Positions 1 to 7,831 of a stretch of 38,613 nucleotides of DNA are shown piece by piece. Each line of letters begins with the position of its first letter. The stretch's first letter is position 1. Under the pieces are notes generated by a model that worked only from the letters and a program-made list of their open reading frames with translations, ran no database searches and was not told where the DNA came from. The translations under genes were made by a program, and so were the position numbers. Source of the stretch: an uncultured Dorea sp. (GTDB taxonomy: Bacteria; Bacillota; Clostridia; Lachnospirales; Lachnospiraceae); NCBI GenBank assembly GCA_910586965.1, contig CAJUMF010000034.1, positions 1 to 38,613 on the forward strand, written 5' to 3'.

Positions 1-113
1 TTGTATTTTCATGGATTGTGGCACCTGTATCTCTAATCAACTGTCAAAGATGAGAGTATATTCTAATGTATTTGTCAAAAAATATCAAGTAATTGGGCGA
101 CGTTAATAAAATA
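1..113. other. gene-free left edge
   Basis: This AT-rich stretch lies downstream of the DUF4143 ATPase stop codon. I see no open frame with a ribosome site, no strong terminator hairpin and no RNA gene. It is probably the 3' untranslated region of the ATPase gene plus the upstream region of a neighbour outside the window. Confidence 0.4.
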
Positions 114-1421
114 TCATGATTCAAGAGCAGGCTCCAGTCCTTCAATCCCGCAGAGCGGGACATTCGTCACCCAGTCCTGCTTTCGGTAGTCGGACATAGA
201 GGTGCGGGCGGCCATAGGCACACCGTATTTTTGCACAAACACCTTCAGGCTCTTTGCCTGGAGGTTCTCCTCCGCCTTCACCTCAAGGGGGATAATCCTC
301 TCATCCGTCTGCAGAAGGAAATCAAGCTCTGCCGTGGCATTTTCCGCCGACCAGTAGAAAATGTCATATTCCGGGTGGACAAGCAATTGCTGCAGCACAT
401 ACTGCTCCGTCAGCGCCCCCTTAAACTCCTCAAACATCCGGTTTCCCTCCAGGATGACCTTCACATTCAGCCGCGCCATCGCCCCCAAAAGCCCCACATC
501 CAGGACAAACAGCTTAAATGCCCCAAAATCCTGATAAGCCCTCAGCGGGAAATCCGGTTTCGACACCCGGTTTACCTTATGCACCAGCCCCGTATCCTCA
601 AGCCAGGTAAGCGCCAGCTCATACTCCCTCGCCCGCGCGCCCTCCCGGATTAAGCCGTAGATGAATTTCTTATTTTCCTTCGCAAGCTGGGCAGGGATAG
701 AATTCCAGAGCATCCGTATCCTTGTGACAATCTCCTTCGGCGCGTGTTTAGACAGGTCGTTTTCATAGGCGGCAAGGAGCTTATTCTGCACCTCGCGCAC
801 CCGTTTAAAATCCTTCTCCGTCACAAAGGCAAGCACCGCCTCCGGCATCCCGCCCACAAAATAATACTGTTTCAGGTAATCCGTGAACTTATTCTTAAAA
901 ACCCTCATCATATCAAAGTCGCTCTTTTCAAGCACTTCCGCCAACTGCTCCTCGCCGCACGCCCGCAGAAACTCCCGGTAAGTCATAGGATACAGGTCTA
1001 AAAAATCAACCTTCCCCACCGGAAAAGAGGTTCCCTCATGGAGGGCGACCCCAAGCAGGGAGTCCGCCGCGATAATCTGATACTCCGGCGCATTTTCGTA
1101 AAAATATTTCAAAGACTTAAGCGCCCTTGGAATCTCCTGCACCTCGTCAAAAATAATCAGCGTATCGGACGGCTCAATCTTAAATCCCGCCTCAATCTCC
1201 AAAGCCGTAATAATCCTCGGAATGTCAAAAGCCTCCCGGAACACGTCTTCCATCCGTTCATTTTCATCCATGCTGATATAAGCGCAGGATTTGTAATGTA
1301 TCCTGCCGAACTCCTTCATCAGCCACGTCTTCCCCACCTGCCTGGCGCCCTTAAGTATCAGCGGTTTCCTGCCCGGGCTGTCCTTCCACTTTTTAAGCTG
1401 TCCTATCGTCTCTCTATACAT
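114..1421 (-). CDS. AAA ATPase with C-terminal DUF4143 domain
   Basis: A 435-residue cytoplasmic ATP-binding protein of the widespread AAA_14/DUF4143 family, whose cellular role is not settled. The N-terminal part holds a Walker A motif GARQVGKT (residues 25-32) and a Walker B LIIFDEVQE (88-96). The C-terminal DUF4143 part resembles PD-(D/E)XK nucleases, with E339, E365, D367 and the EVKA motif at 380-383. The length is normal for the family, so the gene looks intact. The ATG follows AAGGGATGAG. It stands alone, with its own promoter at 1474-1502 preceded by an unusual array of 33-bp repeats. Such ATPases are often carried as accessory genes; the family call is firm, the function is unknown. 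Confidence 0.88.
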   Translation of the reverse strand: MYRETIGQLKKWKDSPGRKPLILKGARQVGKTWLMKEFGRIHYKSCAYISMDENERMEDVFREAFDIPRIITALEIEAGFKIEPSDTLIIFDEVQEIPRALKSLKYFYENAPEYQIIAADSLLGVALHEGTSFPVGKVDFLDLYPMTYREFLRACGEEQLAEVLEKSDFDMMRVFKNKFTDYLKQYYFVGGMPEAVLAFVTEKDFKRVREVQNKLLAAYENDLSKHAPKEIVTRIRMLWNSIPAQLAKENKKFIYGLIREGARAREYELALTWLEDTGLVHKVNRVSKPDFPLRAYQDFGAFKLFVLDVGLLGAMARLNVKVILEGNRMFEEFKGALTEQYVLQQLLVHPEYDIFYWSAENATAELDFLLQTDERIIPLEVKAEENLQAKSLKVFVQKYGVPMAARTSMSDYRKQDWVTNVPLCGIEGLEPALES

Positions 1422-1473
1422 ATGCGCTCATCCCTTTTCTATCAAAATTAACTTCTTAATGATAGTTATTCCC

Positions 1474-1502
1474 ATTATATCTGATTTCATGCGTATTTTC
1501 AA
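1474..1502 (-). promoter_or_regulatory. sigma-A promoter of the DUF4143 ATPase gene
   Basis: On the minus strand a -35 TTGAAA (1497-1502) is separated by exactly 17 bp from a -10 TATAAT (1474-1479). The predicted start of transcription is near 1467, about 45 bp before the ATG. The 33-bp repeat array begins only 8 bp upstream of the -35 box. Confidence 0.7.
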
Positions 1503-1509
1503 GGGTTTC

Positions 1510-1632
1510 CACATTTTCCAAAGGACTTTTTCTGCTTTTCTACACATTTTCCAAAGGACTTTTTCTGCTTTCCCTCACATTTTCCAAAGGACTTTTTTCG
1601 TCTTCCCTCACATTTTCCGAAGGACTTTCAAA
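1510..1632. repeat. four direct repeats of 33 bp upstream of a promoter
   Basis: Four head-to-tail copies begin at 1510, 1543, 1576 and 1609, with an exact 33-bp period. Each has the core CACATTTTCC(A/G)AAGGACTTT on the plus strand; the linkers (CTGCTTTTCTA, CTGCTTTCCCT, CGTCTTCCCT) vary more than the core. The array lies between the alcohol dehydrogenase terminator and the -35 box of the ATPase gene. A plus-strand frame through it (1459-1698) has no ribosome site and is only an 11-residue echo of the DNA period. No unique spacers are present, so it is not a CRISPR array. Its placement suggests a multi-site operator. Confidence 0.85.
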
Positions 1633-1637
1633 CAAAC

Positions 1638-1674
1638 AGCCGGAAAACCGCCCTTTTCAGACAGTTTCCCGGCT
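1638..1674 (-). terminator. terminator after the alcohol dehydrogenase gene
   Basis: AGCCGGAAAAC (1638-1648) and GTTTCCCGGCT (1664-1674) form an 11-bp stem with one G-U pair. On the minus strand it is followed by GTTTGTTTG, a T-rich tail. It lies 20 bp past the stop codon of the dehydrogenase gene. Confidence 0.65.
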
Positions 1675-1694
1675 CCCTTACTTCCGCAGATCTC

Positions 1695-2876
1695 TTAGAA
1701 ATCCACTTCCGTTCCGTAATATGTACAGTTAAACAGCTTTTCCATAGCCGCCGGGTCAATCTCCCTCGGGTTGGAGCCTGTGCAGGCATCGCCCACCGCG
1801 CGCTCTGCGATTCCGGCAATCTTCTCTTTAAATTCATCCTCATTGATGCCGAATTCTTTCAAAGTCTTCGGAATGTTAAGCCTTACATTAAAGTCGTCAA
1901 TCTTCGCGCACAGGCTGTTGATGAGTGCTTTCTCGGAAGTTCCCTCAAGGCCCATCCTGCGGGCAATCTCAGCGTAACGCTTTGCCGCTACCGGGTCTTT
2001 TGCATTGTACTTGATGACATAAGGCAGATAGATAGCATTCGCGCATCCGTGCGGGATATGCCCCGTGGAGAACGCCGCGCCTGTCTTGTGCGCCATAGAG
2101 TGCACGATGCCGAGGAGCGCATTGGAAAATGCCATTCCTGCCAGGCACTGTGCGTAATGCATCTGCTCTCTTGCCACCATGTCGCAGTTGTAGGATGCCG
2201 GCAGATAATCAAGCACCATCTCAATCGCCTGCAGCGCTAACGGGTCGGTAAACGCACAGTTTAATGTAGATACATAAGCCTCAATGGCGTGGGTCAGCGC
2301 ATCCATGCCTGTGTATGCAACCTGTTTTACCGGAAGGCCCGCAACAAGGTCAGGGTCAACGATGGCAACGTCAGGAGTGATATTAAAGTCAGCCAGAGGA
2401 TACTTCACGCCTGTCTGGTAGTTGGTGATTACAGAAAATGCCGTAACTTCCGTAGCCGTTCCGGATGTGGACGGAATCGCGCAGAACTTAGCCTTCTGGC
2501 GCAGCTCAGGGAAATTGAACGGGATGCACAGATCCTCAAAAGTCGTCTCCGGATACTCGTAGAACGCCCACATAGCTTTCGCCGCATCAATCGGTGAACC
2601 GCCGCCCATGGAAACAATCCAGTCAGGCTCAAACTTCCGCATCGCCTCAGCGCCCTTCATCACCGTCTCCACGGACGGATCCGGCTCAACACCCTCGAAA
2701 AGCTCAACTTTCATTCCGGCCTCTTTCAAATAGCTTACCGCTTTGTCAAGAAAACCCTGGCGTTTCATAGAGCCGCCGCCCACTACAAGAATTGCCTTCT
2801 TTCCCTTTAAGTTCTTAAGTTCCTCCAAACAGCCTTTTCCGTGATAGATGTCTCTTGGTAAAGTAAATCTTGCCAT
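1695..2876 (-). CDS. iron-containing alcohol dehydrogenase
   Basis: A 393-residue group III (iron-type) alcohol dehydrogenase, cytoplasmic, reducing aldehydes to alcohols with NAD(P)H or the reverse; close to fermentative butanol/ethanol dehydrogenases. Visible features are the dinucleotide-binding GGGSPIDAAK (91-100) and the metal ligands D192 and H196 (in DALTH), H259 (GIVHS) and H276 (PHGCAN). Length and ligand set are complete. The ATG is preceded by AAGGAG at a spacing of nine. The substrate cannot be fixed from sequence. The promoter carries two palindromes matching the Rex consensus, and rex is itself in this window at 14731-15378, so expression probably rises when NADH/NAD+ is high. 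It is a single-gene transcript with its own terminator. Confidence 0.93.
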   Translation of the reverse strand: MARFTLPRDIYHGKGCLEELKNLKGKKAILVVGGGSMKRQGFLDKAVSYLKEAGMKVELFEGVEPDPSVETVMKGAEAMRKFEPDWIVSMGGGSPIDAAKAMWAFYEYPETTFEDLCIPFNFPELRQKAKFCAIPSTSGTATEVTAFSVITNYQTGVKYPLADFNITPDVAIVDPDLVAGLPVKQVAYTGMDALTHAIEAYVSTLNCAFTDPLALQAIEMVLDYLPASYNCDMVAREQMHYAQCLAGMAFSNALLGIVHSMAHKTGAAFSTGHIPHGCANAIYLPYVIKYNAKDPVAAKRYAEIARRMGLEGTSEKALINSLCAKIDDFNVRLNIPKTLKEFGINEDEFKEKIAGIAERAVGDACTGSNPREIDPAAMEKLFNCTYYGTEVDF

Positions 2877-2900
2877 AGTGTTGTTCTCCTTTTCTTATTT

Positions 2901-2948
2901 TTGTTAATTATTTATCAAAAGTATACATCCGTTAAATAATTAACGCAA
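2901..2948 (-). promoter_or_regulatory. alcohol dehydrogenase promoter with two Rex-type operators
   Basis: On the minus strand a -35 TTGCGT (2943-2948) and -10 TATACT (2920-2925) are 17 bp apart. Palindrome A, TTGTTAATTATTTATCAA (2901-2918), matches the Rex consensus TTGTTAANNNNTTAACAA at 13 of 14 defined positions and covers the predicted transcription start. Palindrome B, CGTTAAATAATTAACG (2930-2945), has perfect GTTAA/TTAAC arms and fills the spacer between -35 and -10. Binding by Rex is inferred. Confidence 0.75.
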
Positions 2949-3004
2949 CACATTGCACGGAAAAAATTGTTCTTTTTTAGAAACAATATGGCAGACTGCC
3001 GAAA

Positions 3005-3041
3005 ACAGAAAAAGACATCCCGCCGGAATGCCTTTTTCTGT
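3005..3041 (-). terminator. strong terminator after the zinc-ribbon/TPR gene
   Basis: Arms 3005-3021 and 3025-3041 pair over 17 bp with two G-U wobbles and a 3-nt loop. The stem begins and ends in ACAGAAAAAG / CTTTTTCTGT and is followed on the minus strand by TTTTC. It starts 9 bp after the stop codon at 3050. Confidence 0.8.
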
Positions 3042-3049
3042 CGCTTTCT

Positions 3050-4486
3050 TTATTCCCTCACATAATTTCTTGTAGTAATGCCGCTTACCCTTCCGCTCTT
3101 CGTCACAAGGATTGCTTTAAAAAGCGTCTCTCCCTTCGGCATCTTCAACGCGCTTTTATACGGTGTGGATGCTGTAGTGGGATCTGTACCGTCTATTGTA
3201 TAGTAAGCGGTGTATCCTTCCGGAACCTTTATCTCAATAGAACGTGCAGAATCGTATTGTCCCGTTGAAGGTGAGACTGCGGGTGCATCCTCAATAGGAA
3301 GTTCTATGACAAACTCTTTTTCAGACGTCTGGCTCGGCACTCCTTCCTTATTCACGACAATAGCCTTGATCACATTACTTCCCTCTCCTAATTGGATCGG
3401 TTCTGTAAATACTGTGCTCTGGGTATCAGGCATGGAGCCGTCACTTGTATAGTGAACCTCTCCTTCCCCGGAAGTAAGTGTTAACTGTTGCACATCATCA
3501 TATGTCTCATTATCATCCAGACTGAACTCTGGTTCATTTACAACATAATCCGGAAGTTTCTCTGACACTATGCTCTTCGCGTCTTTAAGCAATGCCGGAA
3601 TTCCCATCGGCTGTTTTGTATCCAGGTAGAATTCAAAAGCAGCCTCATAAACATCCACATTCTCCGGCTGTTCGGCTATCACATCTAAAAACAGCTTTTC
3701 CGCAGAGCTTACATCATTTTGCCCGATATAGACTTTAGAAAGCCCTGCATAGCCTTCCGCCTTCTTCTTATCCTTCCCGATTGCTCTTCGGAAATACTCC
3801 TCCGCTTTCGTGTACTCTCCGCTTCTTAACGCACGGTTTCCCAAATATACCCTACCGGCATAGGAATTCAAATATAACAAAACCAACATGCCGATTATCG
3901 CCGCTAATAGAAAAAATAAGATGAAAAGCACTTTGCGCCGCTTCTTTTTTTTCAATGCCTTCCGCCGTTCCGCCTGCTTCCTCTGTGCTTCCCATTCTGC
4001 TTGAAGCATTCCTGTATTTCTCCTGCCTCTCCCGTCGGTAATGTAACCTGTGCGACCGTTTCCCCGCATCGCGGACGTCCTTCCGTCGGTAATGTAACCC
4101 GTGCGGCTGTTTCTCCGCATCGCGGACGTCCTTCCATCGGTAATGTAACCCGTGCGGCTGTTTCCCCGCATCGCAGATGTTCTTCCGTCTTTGATATACC
4201 CTGTACGGCCGCCGCTGCTTCGCATAGCGGATGTACGCCCGCCGGCCATACGCCTTGAGTCAGTACGGAGTGCCGCTGTACGGCCGGAGTTACCATATTC
4301 CGCATTCGCCCGGCTGCGGACTCCTCCTTTTGATGACCGGCCAGAACTTTTCAGTGCATCTTTCACATGTGCAGCCAGCATATCTTCCAGAGGATTGTAA
4401 TCAGGTACAATCTGAACTTCTCCACCACATTCCTCACAGTACAATATACCGTCCGGTATATCGGCACCGCAGTATCTGCATCTCAT
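3050..4486 (-). CDS. zinc-ribbon membrane protein with TPR and chitobiase C-terminal-like domains
   Basis: A 478-residue protein not assignable to a characterised function. Order of parts: an N-terminal zinc ribbon (C3, C6, C17, C20); a basic, Ser/Gly/Arg-rich linker with four units of a GRTSAMRxNxRTGYITD repeat (83-151); a charged helix; one membrane segment (about 187-206); TPR-like helices (about 213-290); and two beta domains of the CHB_HEX_C type, seen from HYTSDGSMPDTQSTVF (345-360) and AYYTIDGTDPTTASTPY (427-443). The ribbon and linker are predicted inside the cell, and the TPR and beta domains outside. The ATG follows AGGAGG by 11 nt, and this SD overlaps the stop codon of the folD remnant upstream, so translation may be coupled to it. 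Confidence 0.82.
   Translation of the reverse strand: MRCRYCGADIPDGILYCEECGGEVQIVPDYNPLEDMLAAHVKDALKSSGRSSKGGVRSRANAEYGNSGRTAALRTDSRRMAGGRTSAMRSSGGRTGYIKDGRTSAMRGNSRTGYITDGRTSAMRRNSRTGYITDGRTSAMRGNGRTGYITDGRGRRNTGMLQAEWEAQRKQAERRKALKKKKRRKVLFILFFLLAAIIGMLVLLYLNSYAGRVYLGNRALRSGEYTKAEEYFRRAIGKDKKKAEGYAGLSKVYIGQNDVSSAEKLFLDVIAEQPENVDVYEAAFEFYLDTKQPMGIPALLKDAKSIVSEKLPDYVVNEPEFSLDDNETYDDVQQLTLTSGEGEVHYTSDGSMPDTQSTVFTEPIQLGEGSNVIKAIVVNKEGVPSQTSEKEFVIELPIEDAPAVSPSTGQYDSARSIEIKVPEGYTAYYTIDGTDPTTASTPYKSALKMPKGETLFKAILVTKSGRVSGITTRNYVRE
4034..4240 (-). repeat. in-frame 51-bp tandem repeat in the zinc-ribbon gene
   Basis: Three 51-bp units (17 codons each) and one diverged 54-bp unit lie head to tail and encode residues 83-151. 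The DNA of the three regular units is nearly identical, differing at only a few bases, which suggests recent expansion by slippage or unequal exchange. Changes in copy number would keep the frame and alter the length of the cytoplasmic linker. Confidence 0.85.
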
Positions 4487-4501
4487 CTTGTGCCCAACCT
4501 C

Positions 4502-4624
4502 CTACCTTCTGGCAGCCTTTACGCAATTGTACATCAGCATAGTTATTGTCATAGGTCCTACTCCGCCCGGTAAAGGTGTGATCACCGCTGCACCCTCTTT
4601 TACATAATGAATATCTGTTTTCAT
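4502..4624 (-). pseudogene. C-terminal remnant of folD (methylene-THF dehydrogenase/cyclohydrolase)
   Basis: A 40-codon frame whose product contains ITPLPGGVGPMTITML, the hallmark C-terminal motif of FolD, followed by a typical short tail ending in KAARR. FolD is normally about 280 residues; the catalytic and NADP-binding parts are absent, and an in-frame TGA lies just upstream of the ATG. A good ribosome site (GAAAGGAAGG) precedes the ATG, so the peptide could still be made. Its TAG overlaps the AGGAGG of the next gene. It lies 35 bp after ftsK. I call it a decayed gene fragment; a retained small ORF coupling translation of the zinc-ribbon gene is the alternative. Confidence 0.75.
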
Positions 4625-4659
4625 CGGTTCCCAATCCTTCCTTTCTCAATGACCATCGG

Positions 4660-7026
4660 TTACTTCTGTTCCACGTACTGTTCGAATTCCTCCTTGGACA
4701 TCAGCACCTTCCTGGGCTTCGTTCCCTCCTCGCCGCCTACAACACCCGCTTCGCAAAGCTGATCCATAATGCGGGCGGCACGGTTGAATCCAATCTTAAA
4801 TGTACGCTGCAGCATCCCGATGGATGCTTTTTCCTTATCAATTATGAGGCGGCCCGCTTCTGCAAAATACGTGTCGCGTTCATTATCCTCACCGGCAGCT
4901 AAAGTCATCCCCGGCTCACTCGTTGCAACCTGATTGACAACCTCCTCGTCATATTCCTCAGTCGCATTGTTGGTACGTAAGAATTCTACTACACTCTGCA
5001 CTTCCTCGTCAGTCACAAAAGAGCCCTGGACTCTGGCAGGTTTCGGGTATCCTGCCGGATAAAAGAGCATGTCTCCTTTGCCAAGCAGCTTCTCTGCCCC
5101 GTTCATATCGATGATCGTCCTTGAATCCACGCCTGACGATACCGCAAAGGCTATTCTGGACGGCATATTGGCTTTGATCAGACCCGTGATGACATTGACG
5201 GACGGCCTCTGCGTCGCTACAACCAGATGGATTCCCGCTGCTCTGGCAAGCTGCGCCAGCCGGCAGATGGCTCCTTCCACATCTCCCGACGCCACCATCA
5301 TCAGATCTGCAAGCTCGTCTACAATAATTACAAGCTGACACATCACAGCCGGCCTCTCCCCATCGATGCCCGGCTCAGACTTGATCTTTTCATTATACCC
5401 CTTCATATCACGGACATTGTACTCGGCAAACGCACGGTAACGTCTGTCCATCTCCGCCACTGCCCAGTTGAGCGCCCCGGCAGCCTTTTTCGGGTCTGTG
5501 ACTACCGGAATCATCAGGTGGGGGATCCCGTTGTATACACTTAACTCTACGACCTTGGGATCAATCATAATAAGCTTTACTTCCTCAGGCGTTGCTTTAT
5601 ATAAAATACTCATGATCAGCGTATTGATACAGACTGATTTCCCCGAGCCCGTAGCTCCGGCGATCAGTACATGGGGCATCTTGGCAATGTCTGTCACAAC
5701 AGCCTTTCCCGCAATATCTTTTCCGGCGGCAAAAGACAGCTTTGAAGCACTCTTCTTAAACTCTGCCGTCTCCAATAAGTCTCTCAGCATAACTGCCGAG
5801 TTTTCCTTGTTGGGAACTTCAATACCCACCGCTGCTTTCCCTGGGATGGGCGCCTCGATACGGATATCTGCCGCTGCAAGATTCAGCTTGATATCATCCG
5901 CCAGCCCTACAATCTTACTTACCTTCACACCCATCTCCGGCTGCAGCTCATAACGTGTGACTGCCGGACCGCAGCTTACATTTGTAACGGTTACATTGAC
6001 TCCAAAATTCTGTAAAGTCTGCTGCAGCTTTATAGCAGTCTCTCTGAGATTCGCATCGGATTCTCCGCCGGTCTTTTTTCCCTTCTTCAGCAAAGTGATC
6101 GGCGGAAGCTTATAATCCTTCTGTGTCTTTGTATTGTCCGGCTGGATGTTCATGACGCTTTCCGTCTCTTCGGCCGGCACTGATTTTTGTTCCGGTGTTT
6201 TTTTATCCTGGTTTTCTGCTTCCGGGGGCGCACCTGCACTCTCAAAAGGAGCTTCTCTGTCTGCCGCTTCCGGATCATTTCTCTGAATATGGAACTCCGG
6301 TACAGATGATGGCTTCTCCTCTTCCATCACATCTACACTTAACTCTCTGATGTCCTTCTTTTTCTTTTCCAGAGCTGTGTCAAAAGAAACGCCTTCTACA
6401 TGGTGGTCACGGCGTTTTCTTCCCCCTGTTTTTTCATGATTGCGCAGTCCTTTATCTTCTTGTTCCCTGCGGCGTTCCTGGGCGGCCTTCCTGCGCCTTG
6501 CCGCGTCGTCTCTGGCTTTGCCGTATGCTTTATTTCCCTGGCTCTTTACACTTTTAAGTGCTGATTTTCCGGTAATAATCACCAGACAGATAATCATAAG
6601 AATCACAACTACCACATATGTACCGGCGATTCCGATCGCCGGAGTTAAGAACCTCACTATAACCTTTCCTATAATCCCTCCGCTTCTGTTAATAAGCTGA
6701 AAAAACACACATAACAGCACCAGAAGCAATCCGGCAGCCAAAGCTCTGAAATAAGCCTTGAAGTTATCCTTGTTGGATACAAGAAAAGCCACAATTCCAA
6801 ATAACATAAATGGTACGATATACGTCACAGTTCCGAAAACACCTGTAAGGAATCCAGAAACTGCTTTCCCGGCTATGCCTCCTGCACCAAAAATACTAAG
6901 TAACATCAGAATACTGGCCGCAAGTGTCATCCAGATCACAATCTCGTCTTTTATAAAACTCGGCTCCGGCTTCTTTTTTGCTCTAACCTGCCGTGTATTC
7001 TTTTTTCTTCTCGACTTTGCAGCCAT
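4660..7026 (-). CDS. ftsK: DNA translocase FtsK/SpoIIIE
   Basis: A septum-located, hexameric, ATP-driven DNA pump that clears chromosome arms from the closing division or sporulation septum. The protein is 788 residues from the chosen ATG. Four hydrophobic segments occupy the first 150 or so residues, followed by a charged linker rich in Glu/Lys/Pro. The translocase core has Walker A GATGSGKSV and Walker B VIIVDELADLMM. The last 70 residues form the winged-helix gamma domain that reads polar DNA motifs. The longer frame begins at 7050, but GGGAGG sits 7 nt before the ATG at 7026 (MAAKSRRKK). It is just downstream of tepA, as in Bacillus, and has its own extended -10 promoter in the gap. Confidence 0.96.
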   Translation of the reverse strand: MAAKSRRKKNTRQVRAKKKPEPSFIKDEIVIWMTLAASILMLLSIFGAGGIAGKAVSGFLTGVFGTVTYIVPFMLFGIVAFLVSNKDNFKAYFRALAAGLLLVLLCVFFQLINRSGGIIGKVIVRFLTPAIGIAGTYVVVVILMIICLVIITGKSALKSVKSQGNKAYGKARDDAARRRKAAQERRREQEDKGLRNHEKTGGRKRRDHHVEGVSFDTALEKKKKDIRELSVDVMEEEKPSSVPEFHIQRNDPEAADREAPFESAGAPPEAENQDKKTPEQKSVPAEETESVMNIQPDNTKTQKDYKLPPITLLKKGKKTGGESDANLRETAIKLQQTLQNFGVNVTVTNVSCGPAVTRYELQPEMGVKVSKIVGLADDIKLNLAAADIRIEAPIPGKAAVGIEVPNKENSAVMLRDLLETAEFKKSASKLSFAAGKDIAGKAVVTDIAKMPHVLIAGATGSGKSVCINTLIMSILYKATPEEVKLIMIDPKVVELSVYNGIPHLMIPVVTDPKKAAGALNWAVAEMDRRYRAFAEYNVRDMKGYNEKIKSEPGIDGERPAVMCQLVIIVDELADLMMVASGDVEGAICRLAQLARAAGIHLVVATQRPSVNVITGLIKANMPSRIAFAVSSGVDSRTIIDMNGAEKLLGKGDMLFYPAGYPKPARVQGSFVTDEEVQSVVEFLRTNNATEEYDEEVVNQVATSEPGMTLAAGEDNERDTYFAEAGRLIIDKEKASIGMLQRTFKIGFNRAARIMDQLCEAGVVGGEEGTKPRKVLMSKEEFEQYVEQK

Positions 7027-7088
7027 GCATTTTCCTCCCTGCGACGTCATGTTTCTCCCGTGATAAGGCTTTGAAACCCCAGTACCAC

Positions 7089-7117
7089 ATTATAGCATTT
7101 TTAATAAAGGCTGTCAT
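7089..7117 (-). promoter_or_regulatory. ftsK promoter with extended -10
   Basis: In the tepA-ftsK gap the minus strand shows ATGACA (7112-7117), a 17-bp spacer and TGC-TATAAT (hexamer at 7089-7094). The TGn element extends the -10 box, which compensates for the weaker -35. Confidence 0.6.
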
Positions 7118-7119
7118 CA

Positions 7120-7824
7120 CTAATTTTTACTCTTTTTTGCCCGCTCCTCATCAATCATTTCATGCAGTTTTCCTAATGCGTCGCTCATCCCGCCCACTTC
7201 ATCGATAAGCCCTTCCCGCACTGCCTCCCGGCCTTCTAAGAGAGTTCCTACATCCTTCACCAGCTCCGTAGGATTTAACATAAGCTCTTCAATCCTCTGC
7301 TGGGTCATATGAGAGTGGCCTGCCAAAAATTTAGTGATCCGATCCTGTGTCCTGATCATATTCCTGAGACTCTGCGTCACACCGATAAACATCCCGTTAG
7401 AGCGCACCGGGTGGACGATCATCGTTCCGCTTGGCACGATGAAAGAATACTTTGCCGACACTGCCAAAGGTCCTCCGATGGAGTGGCTGCCGCCTAAGAC
7501 CAAAGACACGGTAGGCTTACTTAAGGAAGCGATCATCTCTGCGATGGAAAGCCCCGCCTCCACATCGCCGCCAAGTGTGTTAAGAAGGATAAGGAGTCCT
7601 TCGATCTCTTCACTGTCTTCTACCTCCGCCAGCATAGGGAGGAGATGCTCGTATTTGGTTGATTTCGCATTGCCTGACACAGCCTCGTGCCCTTCGATCT
7701 CACCGATGATCGTCAACAGCTTGATCTTATGTTTGTCTTTTCCTTCATTTAAGTTCAGCGATCCCATCTCCCGGATCTGGTCATTTTTTCTCTCCTGCTT
7801 TTCTTCCTGATTTTCATTTCCCAT
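7120..7824 (-). CDS. tepA: ClpP-like serine protease, TepA family
   Basis: A 234-residue member of the ClpP/SDH superfamily. In Bacillus TepA (YmfB) was reported to aid protein export and lies near spoIIIE; the same neighbourhood is seen here. The crotonase/ClpP-like fold is indicated by NTLGGDVEAG (82-91) and GGSHSIGGPLAVSA (111-124), with likely nucleophile S115 and general base H138 in MIVHPV. The first 30 residues are highly charged and no signal peptide is visible, so the enzyme is cytoplasmic. The SD GGAGGTG lies 9 nt before the ATG and is base-paired in a 12-bp hairpin (7832-7863). Family assignment is firm; the substrate is unknown. Confidence 0.9.
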   Translation of the reverse strand: MGNENQEEKQERKNDQIREMGSLNLNEGKDKHKIKLLTIIGEIEGHEAVSGNAKSTKYEHLLPMLAEVEDSEEIEGLLILLNTLGGDVEAGLSIAEMIASLSKPTVSLVLGGSHSIGGPLAVSAKYSFIVPSGTMIVHPVRSNGMFIGVTQSLRNMIRTQDRITKFLAGHSHMTQQRIEELMLNPTELVKDVGTLLEGREAVREGLIDEVGGMSDALGKLHEMIDEERAKKSKN

Positions 7825-7831
7825 AAAATTA

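Noticed and set aside
1510..1632. CRISPR array
   Set aside because: The repeats are contiguous with short similar linkers, not unique spacers of protospacer length, and there are no cas genes.
1459..1698. Plus-strand 79-codon frame with an 11-residue repeat (FHIFQRTFSAF)
   Set aside because: No ribosome binding site before the ATG; the peptide repeat is the direct result of the 33-bp DNA period, and the frame runs through the dehydrogenase terminator.
4034..4240. CRISPR-like or intergenic tandem repeat
   Set aside because: It is in frame inside the zinc-ribbon gene and keeps a 17-codon period.
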